The notes under the pieces: model-generated | What the model saw: the letters and a program-made list of their open reading frames with translations, nothing else | Told to the model about the DNA's origin: nothing | The model's database searches: none | Source of the DNA: Actinomadura sp. GC306 | GTDB taxonomy: Bacteria; Actinomycetota; Actinomycetes; Streptosporangiales; Streptosporangiaceae | Assembly (NCBI RefSeq): GCF_004348665.1 | Contig: NZ_SMKM01000014.1 | Span: 1-48,912 of the forward strand | Length of the DNA: 48,912 nucleotides | Direction of reading: 5' to 3' | Part shown: one piece after another, positions 10,196 through 19,154 of the stretch | How positions within the stretch are numbered: the first letter of the stretch is position 1 | Layout: each line of letters opens with the position of its first letter | Program-made: the position numbers and the translations under genes

Positions 10196-10721
10196 AATCG
10201 GGTCCACGTTGGCTAGGAATGAGAAATCGCGTACCGCCTCGGCGGCGCCCCCGTGCATCCGGGCCGGCCTCGGCGTGCTGCAACTTCGGCTTGCGTCTTG
10301 ACTGCCGCGGCCGTGTCGTCAACCGCGCAATCACTGTAGTCCGACCCCTCCGGGTGCCGTGCACCGGGTCGCCGGATCACCCGCGGGATCACCCGTCCGG
10401 GGGGTTAGTACCGGAGGCCCACGGGCAAGGGTGCATGAGCGGCGCGACCCCGGCGGCCGCGGCCCCCCGGCAGGGGACCCGGCGGCCGGAGACGTGCGCC
10501 CCGCGACCGCGTTTCGCGCCCGCCTGCGGCGGCCCTCCCCCGCGATAGGCTCGCTCAGGGCGCGGCGCGGGCACGCCGGCCGCGGGACGCGGCCGGCCCC
10601 ACGGGGCCGGCGGAAGACCGGCCGCGCCGCGGGCGGGCCCGGCCCGCGGTACGCCGCGCGCCGGGCGTGCGGCATTGCAGAGTGGACAGTACCAACCGGT
10701 TCGAGAGGAGCCTGGCGTTCC
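10196..10721. promoter_or_regulatory. Divergent ctaB/tkt control region
   Basis: A 526-base region without a convincing gene. On the plus strand a TAGGCT -10 box at 10546-10551 is the best candidate tkt promoter and would give a leader of about 165 bases. On the minus strand TACAGT (10338-10333) is a possible ctaB -10 box. GGATCACCCG occurs twice with a 12-bp period (10374-10383, 10386-10395). Short open frames here have no Shine-Dalgarno sequence and no protein-like composition. Confidence 0.4.
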
Positions 10722-12845
10722 GTGAGCAGGGACAACAGCACGTTTGAGTGGTCCGACCAGGATCGGCGGGCGGTGGACGCCGTCCGTGCGCTCGCCATGG
10801 ACGCGGTCGAGGAAGCGGGCTCCGGGCACCCAGGGACGGCGATGAGCCTCGCGCCCGCCGCCTACCTCCTGTTCCAGCGTTTCCTGCGGCACGACCCGAC
10901 GGACCCGCACTGGCCCGGCCGCGACAGGTTCGTGCTCTCCTGCGGGCACTCCAGCCTGACCCTCTACATCCAGCTGTACCTGTCGGGTTACCCGATGACG
11001 CTGGACGACCTGAAGGCGCTGCGCAAGTGGGGCAGCCTCACCCCGGGCCACCCCGAGCACGGGCACACGGCCGGCGTGGAGACGACCACGGGCCCCCTCG
11101 GGCAGGGCCTCGCCAACGCGGTCGGCATGGCGATGGCGGCCCGCCGCGAGCGCGGCCTGTTCGACCCGGACACGCCGCAGGGCGAGTCCCCCTTCGACCA
11201 CACCGTGTGGGTGTTCGCCTCCGACGGCGACGTCCAGGAGGGCATCAGCCACGAGGCGAGCGCGCTCGCCGGGCACCAGAAGCTCGGCAACCTGATCGTG
11301 CTCTGGGACGACAACCGCATCTCGATCGAGGACGACACCGCGATCGCGATGTCGGAGGACGTCCAGGCCCGCTACGCCGCGTACGGCTGGGACGTGCACC
11401 GCGTCGACTGGACGGAGGACGGCGACTACGCGGAGAACGTCGCCGCACTCGCCGAGGCGTACGCGGCGGCGCAGGCCGACACGTCCCGCCCGTCGTTCAT
11501 CGCGCTGCGGACGATCATCGGCTGGCCGGCGCCGAACAAGAAGAACACCGGCGCGATCCACGGCGCCGCCCTCGGCGCGGACGAGGTCGCCGCGACCAAG
11601 CGGATCCTCGGCCTGGACCCGGAGCCGTTCCACGTCCCCGACGACGTCCTGGCGCACGCGCGCGAGGTGGCCGGCCGGGGCCGCGCCGACCACGCCGAGT
11701 GGAACGAGGCGTTCGCCGCGTGGCGCGAGGCGAACCCCGGGCGCGCGGCCGAGTACGACCGGATCGCGGCCCGCGCGCTGCCGTCCGGCTGGGAGTCCGC
11801 GCTGCCCGAGTTCGAGGCCGGCGCCCAGGTCGCGACCCGCAAGGCGTCCGGCGAGGTCCTGGCCGCCCTGGCGCCGGTGCTGCCGGAGCTGTGGGGCGGC
11901 TCGGCCGACCTCGCCGGCAGCAACAACACGACGATGAAGGGCGAGCCGTCGTTCGTCCCCGAGGAGTTCCAGACCAAGGAGTTCCCCGGCCACCGCTACG
12001 GCCGCACGCTGCACTTCGGCGTCCGCGAGCACGCGATGGGCGCGATCTGCAACGGCATCGCCCTGCACGGCGGGACCCGCCCGTACGCCGGCACGTTCCT
12101 GGTCTTCAGCGACTACATGCGCCCGGCGGTGCGGCTGGCGGCGCTGATGAAGCTGCCGGTGACGTTCGTGTGGACGCACGACTCGATCGGCCTCGGCGAG
12201 GACGGCCCGACGCACCAGCCGGTCGAGCACCTGTGGTCGCTGCGGGCCATTCCCGGGCTGGACGTCGTCCGCCCGGCCGACGCCAACGAGACGGCCGTCG
12301 CGTGGCGGACCGTCCTGCGGCACACCGACCGCCCGGCGGGCATCGCGCTGACCCGGCAGAGCGTGCCGACGTTCGAGCGCGGCGGCGAGCTGGCGTCCGC
12401 GGAGGGCGTCGCCAAGGGCGGCTACGTGCTGGCCGACGCCGATGGCGGCCGGCCCGAGGTGATCATCATCGCGACCGGCAGCGAGGTGGCGATCGCCCTG
12501 GAGGCCCGGACGGCGCTGCAGGCCGAGGGCACCCCCACCCGCGTGGTGTCGATGCCGTGCGTGGAGTGGTTCGAGGAGCAGTCCGACGCCTACCGGCAGG
12601 AGGTCCTGCCGCCCGGGGTGCACGCCCGCGTGTCGGTGGAGGCCGGGGTCGCGCTCGGCTGGCGCGCCTACGTCGGCGACACCGGCGAGTCGGTGAGCCT
12701 GGAGCACTTCGGCGCGTCCGCCGACTACAAGACGCTGTACCTGCAGTTCGGCATCACCCCCGAGCGGGTCGTCGCGGCGGCCAAGGCGAGCCTGATCAGG
12801 GCCGGGGTCCGCAACGCCGGGCGCGGCGACACGACCGGCAACTGA
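10722..12845 (+). CDS. tkt: Transketolase
   Basis: Thiamine-diphosphate enzyme that moves two-carbon units between sugar phosphates in the non-oxidative pentose phosphate pathway. 707 residues, full length. Seen: GSGHPGTAMSLAP near residue 33, TTGPLGQGLANAVGMA, the thiamine/metal motif GDGDVQEG with a downstream NRISI, and EDGPTHQPVEHL in the pyrimidine domain. The GTG start is preceded by GAGAGGAG at 11 bases. It is the first gene of the tkt-tal-pgi-pgi-zwf-opcA-pgl operon; 21 bases separate it from tal. Confidence 0.96.
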   Translation: MSRDNSTFEWSDQDRRAVDAVRALAMDAVEEAGSGHPGTAMSLAPAAYLLFQRFLRHDPTDPHWPGRDRFVLSCGHSSLTLYIQLYLSGYPMTLDDLKALRKWGSLTPGHPEHGHTAGVETTTGPLGQGLANAVGMAMAARRERGLFDPDTPQGESPFDHTVWVFASDGDVQEGISHEASALAGHQKLGNLIVLWDDNRISIEDDTAIAMSEDVQARYAAYGWDVHRVDWTEDGDYAENVAALAEAYAAAQADTSRPSFIALRTIIGWPAPNKKNTGAIHGAALGADEVAATKRILGLDPEPFHVPDDVLAHAREVAGRGRADHAEWNEAFAAWREANPGRAAEYDRIAARALPSGWESALPEFEAGAQVATRKASGEVLAALAPVLPELWGGSADLAGSNNTTMKGEPSFVPEEFQTKEFPGHRYGRTLHFGVREHAMGAICNGIALHGGTRPYAGTFLVFSDYMRPAVRLAALMKLPVTFVWTHDSIGLGEDGPTHQPVEHLWSLRAIPGLDVVRPADANETAVAWRTVLRHTDRPAGIALTRQSVPTFERGGELASAEGVAKGGYVLADADGGRPEVIIIATGSEVAIALEARTALQAEGTPTRVVSMPCVEWFEEQSDAYRQEVLPPGVHARVSVEAGVALGWRAYVGDTGESVSLEHFGASADYKTLYLQFGITPERVVAAAKASLIRAGVRNAGRGDTTGN

Positions 12846-12866
12846 AGACGCGACGAGGAGGAGACG

Positions 12867-13982
12867 ATGAGTGAGATCCTGAAGCGGCTGTCGGACGAGG
12901 GCGTCTCGATCTGGCTGGACGACATCAGCCGCGAGCGGCTGCGGACCGGCAACCTCGCGGAGCTCGTCAAGGACAAGCACGTCGTGGGCGTCACGTCCAA
13001 CCCGACGATCTTCGCCAAGGCGCTGAGCCAGGGCACCGCCTACGACGACCAGGTCCGCGACCTCGCGGTCCGCGGGGTCGACGTCGAGGAGGCGGCCCGC
13101 GCGATCACCACCTACGACATCCGGTGGGGCTGCGACGTGCTGCGCCCGGTGTACGACCGCACCGACGGGCTGGACGGCCGCGTCTCGCTGGAGGTCGACC
13201 CGCGGCTCGCCGGCGACACCGAGCGCACCGTCGCCGAGGCCCGCGCGCTGTGGTGGCTGGTGGACCGGCCGAACCTGTTCATCAAGATCCCGGCCACGGA
13301 GGCGGGGCTGCCGGCGATCACCGCGGCGCTGGCCGAGGGCATCAGCGTGAACGTGACGCTGATCTTCTCGCTGGAGCGCTACGGCAAGGTCATCGACGCG
13401 TTCTTCGCGGGGCTGGAGAAGGCCCGGGAGAACGGCCACGACCTCTCGAAGATCGCCTCGGTGGCGTCGTTCTTCGTGAGCCGCGTCGACACCGAGATCG
13501 ACAAGCGGCTCGACAAGACCGGCTCCGGCGAGGCGAAGGCGCTGCGCTCCAAGGCGGCCCTCGCCAACGCGCGGCTCGCGTACGCCCTGTACGAGGAGAA
13601 GTTCGGCACCGACCGGTGGAAGGCGCTCAAGGACGCGGGGGCCCGGCCGCAGCGTCCGCTGTGGGCGTCCACCGGCGTGAAGGACCCCGACCTCAGCGAC
13701 ACCCTCTACGTGGACGAGCTGGTCGCGCCCGGCACGGTCAACACGATGCCGGAGGCGACGCTGGTGGCGGTCGCCGACCACGGCCAGATCAGCGGCGACA
13801 CCGTCCGGGGCACCTACGACGACGCCCGCGCCCACATGGCCGCCCTGAAGGACGCCGGCGTCGACTACGACGACGTCGTGCGGGTCCTTGAGGAGGAGGG
13901 CGTCGAGAAGTTCGCGGTGTCGTGGAAGGAGATGCTCGACTCGATCCGCGGCGAGCTGGAGTCCAAGGGGGCCGGCGCGTGA
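12867..13982 (+). CDS. tal: Transaldolase
   Basis: Transfers dihydroxyacetone units between sedoheptulose-7-phosphate and glyceraldehyde-3-phosphate. 371 residues, the length of the actinobacterial/cyanobacterial type. Motifs: [12 protein letters not shown] (42-53), FIKIPAT with Lys140 as the Schiff-base lysine, VNVTLIFS and SFFVSRVD. Start is ATG behind GAGGAGGAG. Its TGA overlaps the GTG of the first PGI-like gene (GTGA). In other bacteria these two domains are fused as one transaldolase/phosphoglucose isomerase protein, so this overlap looks like the split form of that fusion. Confidence 0.96.
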   Translation: MSEILKRLSDEGVSIWLDDISRERLRTGNLAELVKDKHVVGVTSNPTIFAKALSQGTAYDDQVRDLAVRGVDVEEAARAITTYDIRWGCDVLRPVYDRTDGLDGRVSLEVDPRLAGDTERTVAEARALWWLVDRPNLFIKIPATEAGLPAITAALAEGISVNVTLIFSLERYGKVIDAFFAGLEKARENGHDLSKIASVASFFVSRVDTEIDKRLDKTGSGEAKALRSKAALANARLAYALYEEKFGTDRWKALKDAGARPQRPLWASTGVKDPDLSDTLYVDELVAPGTVNTMPEATLVAVADHGQISGDTVRGTYDDARAHMAALKDAGVDYDDVVRVLEEEGVEKFAVSWKEMLDSIRGELESKGAGA

Positions 13983-15655
13983 CCTCGGTGGTGACCGCCG
14001 GGGGGATCTCGGTCACCATCCGCGGCCCGGTGCTCGACGCGAGCGAGACGGTCCTCGACCGGCTCGTCTCCGACGGCGTGCCGGGCTCGCTGGCGTCGCG
14101 CAACGCCAAGCTGTGGGGCCCCGACGCGGCCCCGCTCGCCGCCCGCCGCCTCGGCTGGCTGGAGCTGCCGGAGACCTCGCGGTCGCTGGCGGACCTGCTG
14201 GCCGGGCCGGCGGGCGAGGCCCGCGACCGCGGGCTCGACCGCGTCGTCCTGGCGGGGGCGGGGGGCGCCGCGGTCGCCGCCGAGGCGATGTACCGCACCG
14301 CCTTCGGGTCCGGGGAGGCGCCGGCGGAGCTGGTCGTCCTCGACACCACCGACCCGCACGAGGTGTCGGGCGTCCTCGCCGGCGACCCGCACCGGACGAT
14401 CGTCGTCGTGGTGGACGGGAGCACCGAGGCCGAGTCGCTGCACCGCGTCTTCGGCCGCGCGTTCGACGAGGCCGGGCTGGACGGCGCGCAACTGGCGCAC
14501 CGGTTCGTCGTCGTGGCGGAGGAGGGCTCCGCGCTCGCGGAGGCCGCCGCCGAGGCGGGGCACCACCTCGTGCCCGCCGAACCCGACGTCGACGGGCGCT
14601 TCGGCGCGCTCGGCGCACGGGCGCTGGTCCCGGCGGCGCTCGCGGGCGTCGACGTGTCCGCGCTGCTGGACGAGGCGTCCCGGCTGATGGCGGTGCTCCG
14701 GCAGCCCTACGACAATCCGGCCCTGGCGCTGGGAGCGGTGCTGGCCTCGTCCGCGCTCGGCGACCGGGACAAGCTCGTGATCGCCGACCACGGCTCGGGC
14801 CTGCACGGCTTCGCCGGCTGGGCGGAGCAGCTGGTCGGCGGCGCGCTGGGCAAGGACGGCAAGGGGCTGCTGCCGGTCGTGGTGGAGGGCGTGGACGCGC
14901 CGGGCTTCGAGCTCACCGACGACCTGCGCCGCGTCATCCTGGGCAGCCGCCCGGACGAGCCCGGTCCCGGGCGCGAGGCCGGGGTGAGCGTCGCGGGCCC
15001 GCTCGGCGCGCAGTTCCTGCTGTGGGAGTACGCTGCGGCCGTCGCCGCCCGGGTGCTGGGCGTCGATCCGTTCGGCGAGCCGGACACCGCCCAGTCGGCG
15101 GAGAGCACCGGCGCGTTGCTGCGCTCAGAGGAGGGCACCGCGCCCACGGTCGTGCGGAGGCCGCCGGAGCTGGTCTCCGGGGCGGTGGAGGTGCACGCCG
15201 GCGCGGAGGATGCGCTGCGCGGCGCGCAGACCCTGACCGAGGCGCTCGAGATCGTGCTGGAGAGCGTGCCGGACGGCGGGTACCTCGCCGTCCTGGCCTA
15301 CCTGGACCGCCGCGGCGACGCGGCGGCGGCCGGGCTGCGGCCGCTGCTGGCGGCGCGGGCCGCCAAGGCCCGCAGGCATCCGGTGCCGGTCACGTTCGGC
15401 TGGGGGCCGCGCTACCTGCACACGGTCGGCCAGTACCACAAGGGCGGACCCCGGAACGGGGCGTTCCTCCAGGTCACCGGGGCCGTCACCGATGACGTCC
15501 CGGTGCCGGGGCGGCCGTACTCCCTCGGGGAGCTGCAGCTCGCGCAGGCGTTCGGCGATCTGCGGGTGGTCCGGGCTCTGGGGGCCCCCGCCTTCCGGAT
15601 CCACCTGCGCGACCGCGCGGACGGACTCGCCCAGCTCACCGAGGCGCTCGCCTGA
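13979..15655 (+). CDS. Phosphoglucose isomerase-like protein, copy 1 (probable pseudoenzyme)
   Basis: 558 residues, related to the isomerase half of transaldolase/PGI fusion proteins. Family features kept: KLWGPDA...RLGW near the N-terminus, [13 protein letters not shown] (340-352), [18 protein letters not shown] (474-491) and [16 protein letters not shown]. Family knowledge expects GMGGSSLAPE, SSKSGGTIET, GGRYSALS and EQLIAESTGK. Here these read [10 protein letters not shown] (93-102), [10 protein letters not shown] (144-153), DGRFGALG (205-212) and [10 protein letters not shown] (283-292). The Ser/Thr phosphate binders and the catalytic Glu of ESTGK are thus gone. It probably does not isomerise glucose-6-phosphate; a structural or regulatory role with the copy 2 protein or G6PDH is inference. 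The GTG start is coupled to the tal stop. Confidence 0.85.
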   Translation: MTSVVTAGGISVTIRGPVLDASETVLDRLVSDGVPGSLASRNAKLWGPDAAPLAARRLGWLELPETSRSLADLLAGPAGEARDRGLDRVVLAGAGGAAVAAEAMYRTAFGSGEAPAELVVLDTTDPHEVSGVLAGDPHRTIVVVVDGSTEAESLHRVFGRAFDEAGLDGAQLAHRFVVVAEEGSALAEAAAEAGHHLVPAEPDVDGRFGALGARALVPAALAGVDVSALLDEASRLMAVLRQPYDNPALALGAVLASSALGDRDKLVIADHGSGLHGFAGWAEQLVGGALGKDGKGLLPVVVEGVDAPGFELTDDLRRVILGSRPDEPGPGREAGVSVAGPLGAQFLLWEYAAAVAARVLGVDPFGEPDTAQSAESTGALLRSEEGTAPTVVRRPPELVSGAVEVHAGAEDALRGAQTLTEALEIVLESVPDGGYLAVLAYLDRRGDAAAAGLRPLLAARAAKARRHPVPVTFGWGPRYLHTVGQYHKGGPRNGAFLQVTGAVTDDVPVPGRPYSLGELQLAQAFGDLRVVRALGAPAFRIHLRDRADGLAQLTEALA

Positions 15656-15700
15656 CTCCGTGTTCGCCCGGCGCGGTGTTCGCGGCGCGAAGAAGATCGT

Positions 15701-15732
15701 AGGAGAGGTCGCCAATGTCCATTCTCTCCTGA
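15701..15732 (+). promoter_or_regulatory. Mini-ORF inside a hairpin between the two PGI-like genes
   Basis: AGGAGAGG (15701-15708) is a strong ribosome-binding site for ATG at 15715, which opens a five-codon frame MSILS ending in TGA at 15730-15732. AGGAGAG and CTCTCCT (15724-15730) can pair, which would hide this ribosome-binding site. It may be a leader peptide tuning translation of copy 2, or chance. Confidence 0.3.
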
Positions 15733-15756
15733 AACGATGGGGGCCGGGAGGGATCG

Positions 15757-17448
15757 GTGTCCGGATTCGACGTATTGACGCGCGGCGACGTGCTGGACTC
15801 GGCGCTGCAGGCGAGGGACTACCTCGTGGGCTGCGGCGTCCCCGGCGCGCTCGCCGCCAAGGACCCGCGGCTGTGGGGGCGGCGCGCGGTCGACCACAGC
15901 AGGCTGGGCTGGCTCGACCTGCCGTTCGCCTCCCGCGGGCTGCTGACCCAGGTGGACGGCATGGTCGCCGAGGCGCGCCAGTCGGGCCTCGACCACATCG
16001 TGCTGATCGGCGTCGGGGCGGAGAGCCTCGCCGCCCAGGCGATCATGGAGGCGCACGCGGCCTCGGTCACCGCCGGGGCGCCGGAGCGCGGCGCCGGGGA
16101 CCGGCCCACCGGTGAGCTGACCGTCCTCGACGGCGGCGACACCGCGGCGCTCGCGTTCGCGATGGAGCGGCTCGACCGGACGCTGGTCGTGCTGGCCAGC
16201 AAGGCGGGCGTGTCCCTGGAGGGCGACGCCTACCGGCGGATCTTCGCGGCCGCGTTCCGCGAGCGGGGCATGCCGGAGCGGGAGATCGCGAGCCGGTTCC
16301 TGGTCATCACCGACCACGGGAGCCCGCTGCACGACTTCGCCCGGCAGTGCGGGTACCGGATCGGCCTCACCGACCCGTACCTGCCGGGGCACTACGGCGC
16401 GCTGTCGGCGTACGGGCTCGTCCCGGCGGTGCTGGCGGGCGCCGACGCGGAACGGCTGCTGGACGAGGCGGCGTCGCTGGTGCCGTCGCTCGGCAAGGAC
16501 GAGGACAACCCGGGCCTGCTGCTCGGAGCGGTCCTCGGCGGCTGCGCGCAGCAGGGCGCGGGCGGCCCGGCCCGCAACAAGGTGCTGCTGCGCGAGCCCG
16601 GCGGGCCGGGCGCGCTGAGCGGCTGGATCTCCCAGCTCCTCGCGGTCGGCACCGGCAAGCGGGGCCGCGGCGTGCTGGCGTTCGAGCCGCCGGGCGGGCG
16701 CGGCGACTTCCCCGACGTGCACGGCGTGTCGATCAACCCGCGGTCGGCGGCGCAGGACGAGTCCGACACCTCGGTGTGGGCGCCGCTCGGCGCGCAGTTC
16801 CTGCTGTGGGAGTACGCGACGGCGGTCGCCGGGTGGCTGCTCGGGGTGAACCCGTTCGAGCCGGGCAGCACCGTCGTCCAGGAGTCCGAGGACGACGCCG
16901 CGACGCTGCTGCGGACGGCGGGCGCCGGGCCGCTCACCGCGGAGCGGCCGGTGTACGTGGAGGACGGCATCGAGGTGCACGCCGACTTCCCGTGGCCGCC
17001 GGGCGCGAAGCTGCAGACCGTCCTCGGCGGGCTGGTCGCCTCGGTGCCCAACGACGGCTACCTGTCGGTCATGACGTACCTGTCGGGCGACTTCTCCGGC
17101 CGGTACCTCGCGCCGTCGATGGCGCGCGCGTCCGGGCGTCCCGTCGCCTACGGGCCCGGGCCGGGCTACCCGCACGCGACGGGTCCGGTGCACAAGGACG
17201 GGCCGGGCAACGGCGCGTTCCTCATCGTCACCGGCGACCCGGCACCGGGCGACGTCCTCGCCACGCAGCCCGTCCCCGGCCGCCCGTACAGCCTGGCGCA
17301 GCTGCAGCTCGCGCGGGCCCTCGCCGAGCTGCGGGCGCTGCGCGAGCGCAGGCTGCCGGTGATCCGGCTGCACCTGCAGGACCCGGTGGAGGGCGCCGGC
17401 AGGCTCACCGAGGCGATGCGGGCGGTGGCGGGAGCGCGCCGGACGTGA
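15757..17448 (+). CDS. Phosphoglucose isomerase-like protein, copy 2 (probable pseudoenzyme)
   Basis: 563 residues, homologous to copy 1 over its whole length ([41 protein letters not shown]) and so a tandem paralogue. The sugar-phosphate motifs are also altered, but differently: GVGAESLAAQ (85-94) for GMGGSSLAPE, ASKAGVSLEG (147-156) for SSKSGGTIET, PGHYGALS (210-217) for GGRYSALS, and SQLLAVGTGK (292-301) for EQLIAESTGK, so the catalytic Glu is missing. HKGGP has become HKDGP. The GTG start has GGGAGG five bases upstream. The pair's different losses argue for separate specialisation, not one recent duplication. A non-catalytic role is inference. Confidence 0.82.
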   Translation: MSGFDVLTRGDVLDSALQARDYLVGCGVPGALAAKDPRLWGRRAVDHSRLGWLDLPFASRGLLTQVDGMVAEARQSGLDHIVLIGVGAESLAAQAIMEAHAASVTAGAPERGAGDRPTGELTVLDGGDTAALAFAMERLDRTLVVLASKAGVSLEGDAYRRIFAAAFRERGMPEREIASRFLVITDHGSPLHDFARQCGYRIGLTDPYLPGHYGALSAYGLVPAVLAGADAERLLDEAASLVPSLGKDEDNPGLLLGAVLGGCAQQGAGGPARNKVLLREPGGPGALSGWISQLLAVGTGKRGRGVLAFEPPGGRGDFPDVHGVSINPRSAAQDESDTSVWAPLGAQFLLWEYATAVAGWLLGVNPFEPGSTVVQESEDDAATLLRTAGAGPLTAERPVYVEDGIEVHADFPWPPGAKLQTVLGGLVASVPNDGYLSVMTYLSGDFSGRYLAPSMARASGRPVAYGPGPGYPHATGPVHKDGPGNGAFLIVTGDPAPGDVLATQPVPGRPYSLAQLQLARALAELRALRERRLPVIRLHLQDPVEGAGRLTEAMRAVAGARRT

Positions 17449-17609
17449 CGTTCACCGCCGCCTCCCCGGGGGAGACGGTCTGCACCGCCCGCGGGCCGCT
17501 GCGGGCGGGCGTACCGGCACGGCACGCCAGGACAAGAGGGCAGGATGCTTGAAGGGGTAGTACGACAGGGCGCCGCGGCGCCGGAGCACGCGCGATCGAA
17601 GGGGGCCAC

Positions 17610-19136
17610 GTGACCGACCCAGCCAACCCGCTCCGCGACCCGCGGGACAAGCGCCTCCCCCGGGTGGCCGGGCCGTGCGTGCTCGTGCTCTTCGGCGTGA
17701 CCGGCGACCTGTCCCGCAAGAAGCTGCTGCCGGCGATCTACGACCTGGCGAACCGGGGGCTGCTGCCGCCCGGCTTCGCGCTGGTCGGCTTCGCCCGCCG
17801 CGAATGGGACCACCAGGACTTCCGGGAGATCGCCCACGAGGCGGTGAAGGAGCACGCGCGGACCCCGTTCCGCGAGGACGTGTGGCGGCACCTGTCGGAG
17901 GGGATGCACTTCGTCCCCGGCACGTTCGACGATCCGGGCGCGTTCGACGCGCTCACGATGGCGGTCAAGGAGCTGGACGCGACCCGCGGCACGGGCGGCA
18001 ACTACGCGTTCTACCTGTCGATCCCGCCGAAGTTCTTCCCGAAGGTGGTGGAGCAGCTGCAGCGGTGCGGCCTCGCCGACCGCACCCCCGACTCGTGGCG
18101 CCGGGTCGTCATCGAGAAGCCGTTCGGGCACGACCTGAAGTCGGCGGTGGAGCTGAACGACACCGTGCACCGCGTCTTCCCCGAGGAGTCGATCTTCCGG
18201 ATCGACCACTACCTCGGCAAGGAGACGGTGCAGAACATCCTGGCGATGCGGTTCGCCAACACGATGTTCGAGCCGATCTGGAACCGCTCGTTCGTGGACC
18301 ACGTGCAGATCACCATGGCCGAGGACATCGGCATCGGCGGCCGGGCCGGGTACTACGACGGGATCGGCGCGGCCCGCGACGTCATCCAGAACCACCTGCT
18401 GCAGCTGCTGGCGCTGACGGCGATGGAGGAGCCGACGTCGTTCAGCGCCGAGGCCGTCCGCGCCGAGAAGGCCAAGATCCTCTCCTCGGTGCGGGTGTCG
18501 GGCGACATGGCCACCGCCACCGCGCGCGGGCAGTACGCGGCGGGCTGGCAGGGCGGCGTGAACGTCCGCGGCTACCTGGAGGAGGACGGCATCCCCGCCG
18601 ACTCCCGCACCGAGACCTACGCCGCGGTCAAGCTGCAGATCGACAACCGCCGCTGGGCGGGCGTCCCGTTCTACCTGCGCACCGGCAAGCGGCTGAGCCG
18701 CCGGGTGACGGAGGTGGCGATGGTGTTCCAGAAGGCGCCGCACCTGCCGTTCCACGAGACCGACACCGAGGAGCTCGGGCAGAACGCCCTGGTGATGCGG
18801 GTCCAGCCGGACGAGGGCATCACGGTGCGGTTCGGCTCGAAGGTGCCGGGCACCTCGATGGAGATACGCGACGTCAACATGGACTTCGCCTACGGCGAGT
18901 CGTTCACCGAGACCTCCCCCGAGGCGTACGAGCGGCTGCTGCTGGACGTCCTGATCGGCGACCCGCCGCTGTTCCCGCGCCAGGAGGAGGTCGAGCTGTC
19001 CTGGAAGATCCTCGACCCGATCGAGGAGTACTGGGCGGGCCGCGGCGGCGTCGACCAGTACAAGTCCGGCGGCTACGGCCCGGCCTGCGCCGACGAGCTC
19101 ATGGCTCGCGACGGGCGCGCCTGGCGGCGGCTCTAG
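17610..19136 (+). CDS. zwf: Glucose-6-phosphate 1-dehydrogenase
   Basis: Oxidises glucose-6-phosphate to 6-phosphogluconolactone with NAD(P)+, the entry step of the oxidative pentose phosphate pathway. 508 residues, full length. The dinucleotide-binding motif GVTGDLSRKK (29-38), EKPFGHDL (169-176) and the active-site motif RIDHYLGKE (197-205) are intact. The GTG start follows AAGGGGG. It is followed 18 bases later by opcA, its assembly/activating partner. The 161 bases upstream hold no gene and no clear promoter, so it is probably read through from tkt. Confidence 0.96.
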   Translation: MTDPANPLRDPRDKRLPRVAGPCVLVLFGVTGDLSRKKLLPAIYDLANRGLLPPGFALVGFARREWDHQDFREIAHEAVKEHARTPFREDVWRHLSEGMHFVPGTFDDPGAFDALTMAVKELDATRGTGGNYAFYLSIPPKFFPKVVEQLQRCGLADRTPDSWRRVVIEKPFGHDLKSAVELNDTVHRVFPEESIFRIDHYLGKETVQNILAMRFANTMFEPIWNRSFVDHVQITMAEDIGIGGRAGYYDGIGAARDVIQNHLLQLLALTAMEEPTSFSAEAVRAEKAKILSSVRVSGDMATATARGQYAAGWQGGVNVRGYLEEDGIPADSRTETYAAVKLQIDNRRWAGVPFYLRTGKRLSRRVTEVAMVFQKAPHLPFHETDTEELGQNALVMRVQPDEGITVRFGSKVPGTSMEIRDVNMDFAYGESFTETSPEAYERLLLDVLIGDPPLFPRQEEVELSWKILDPIEEYWAGRGGVDQYKSGGYGPACADELMARDGRAWRRL

Positions 19137-19154
19137 AGAAGACGGGGGCTTCGG

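Noticed and set aside
10219..10548. 109-codon plus-strand open frame in the ctaB-tkt gap
   Set aside because: No ribosome-binding site, Pro/Arg/Gly-rich composition, no recognisable domain; the region looks regulatory.
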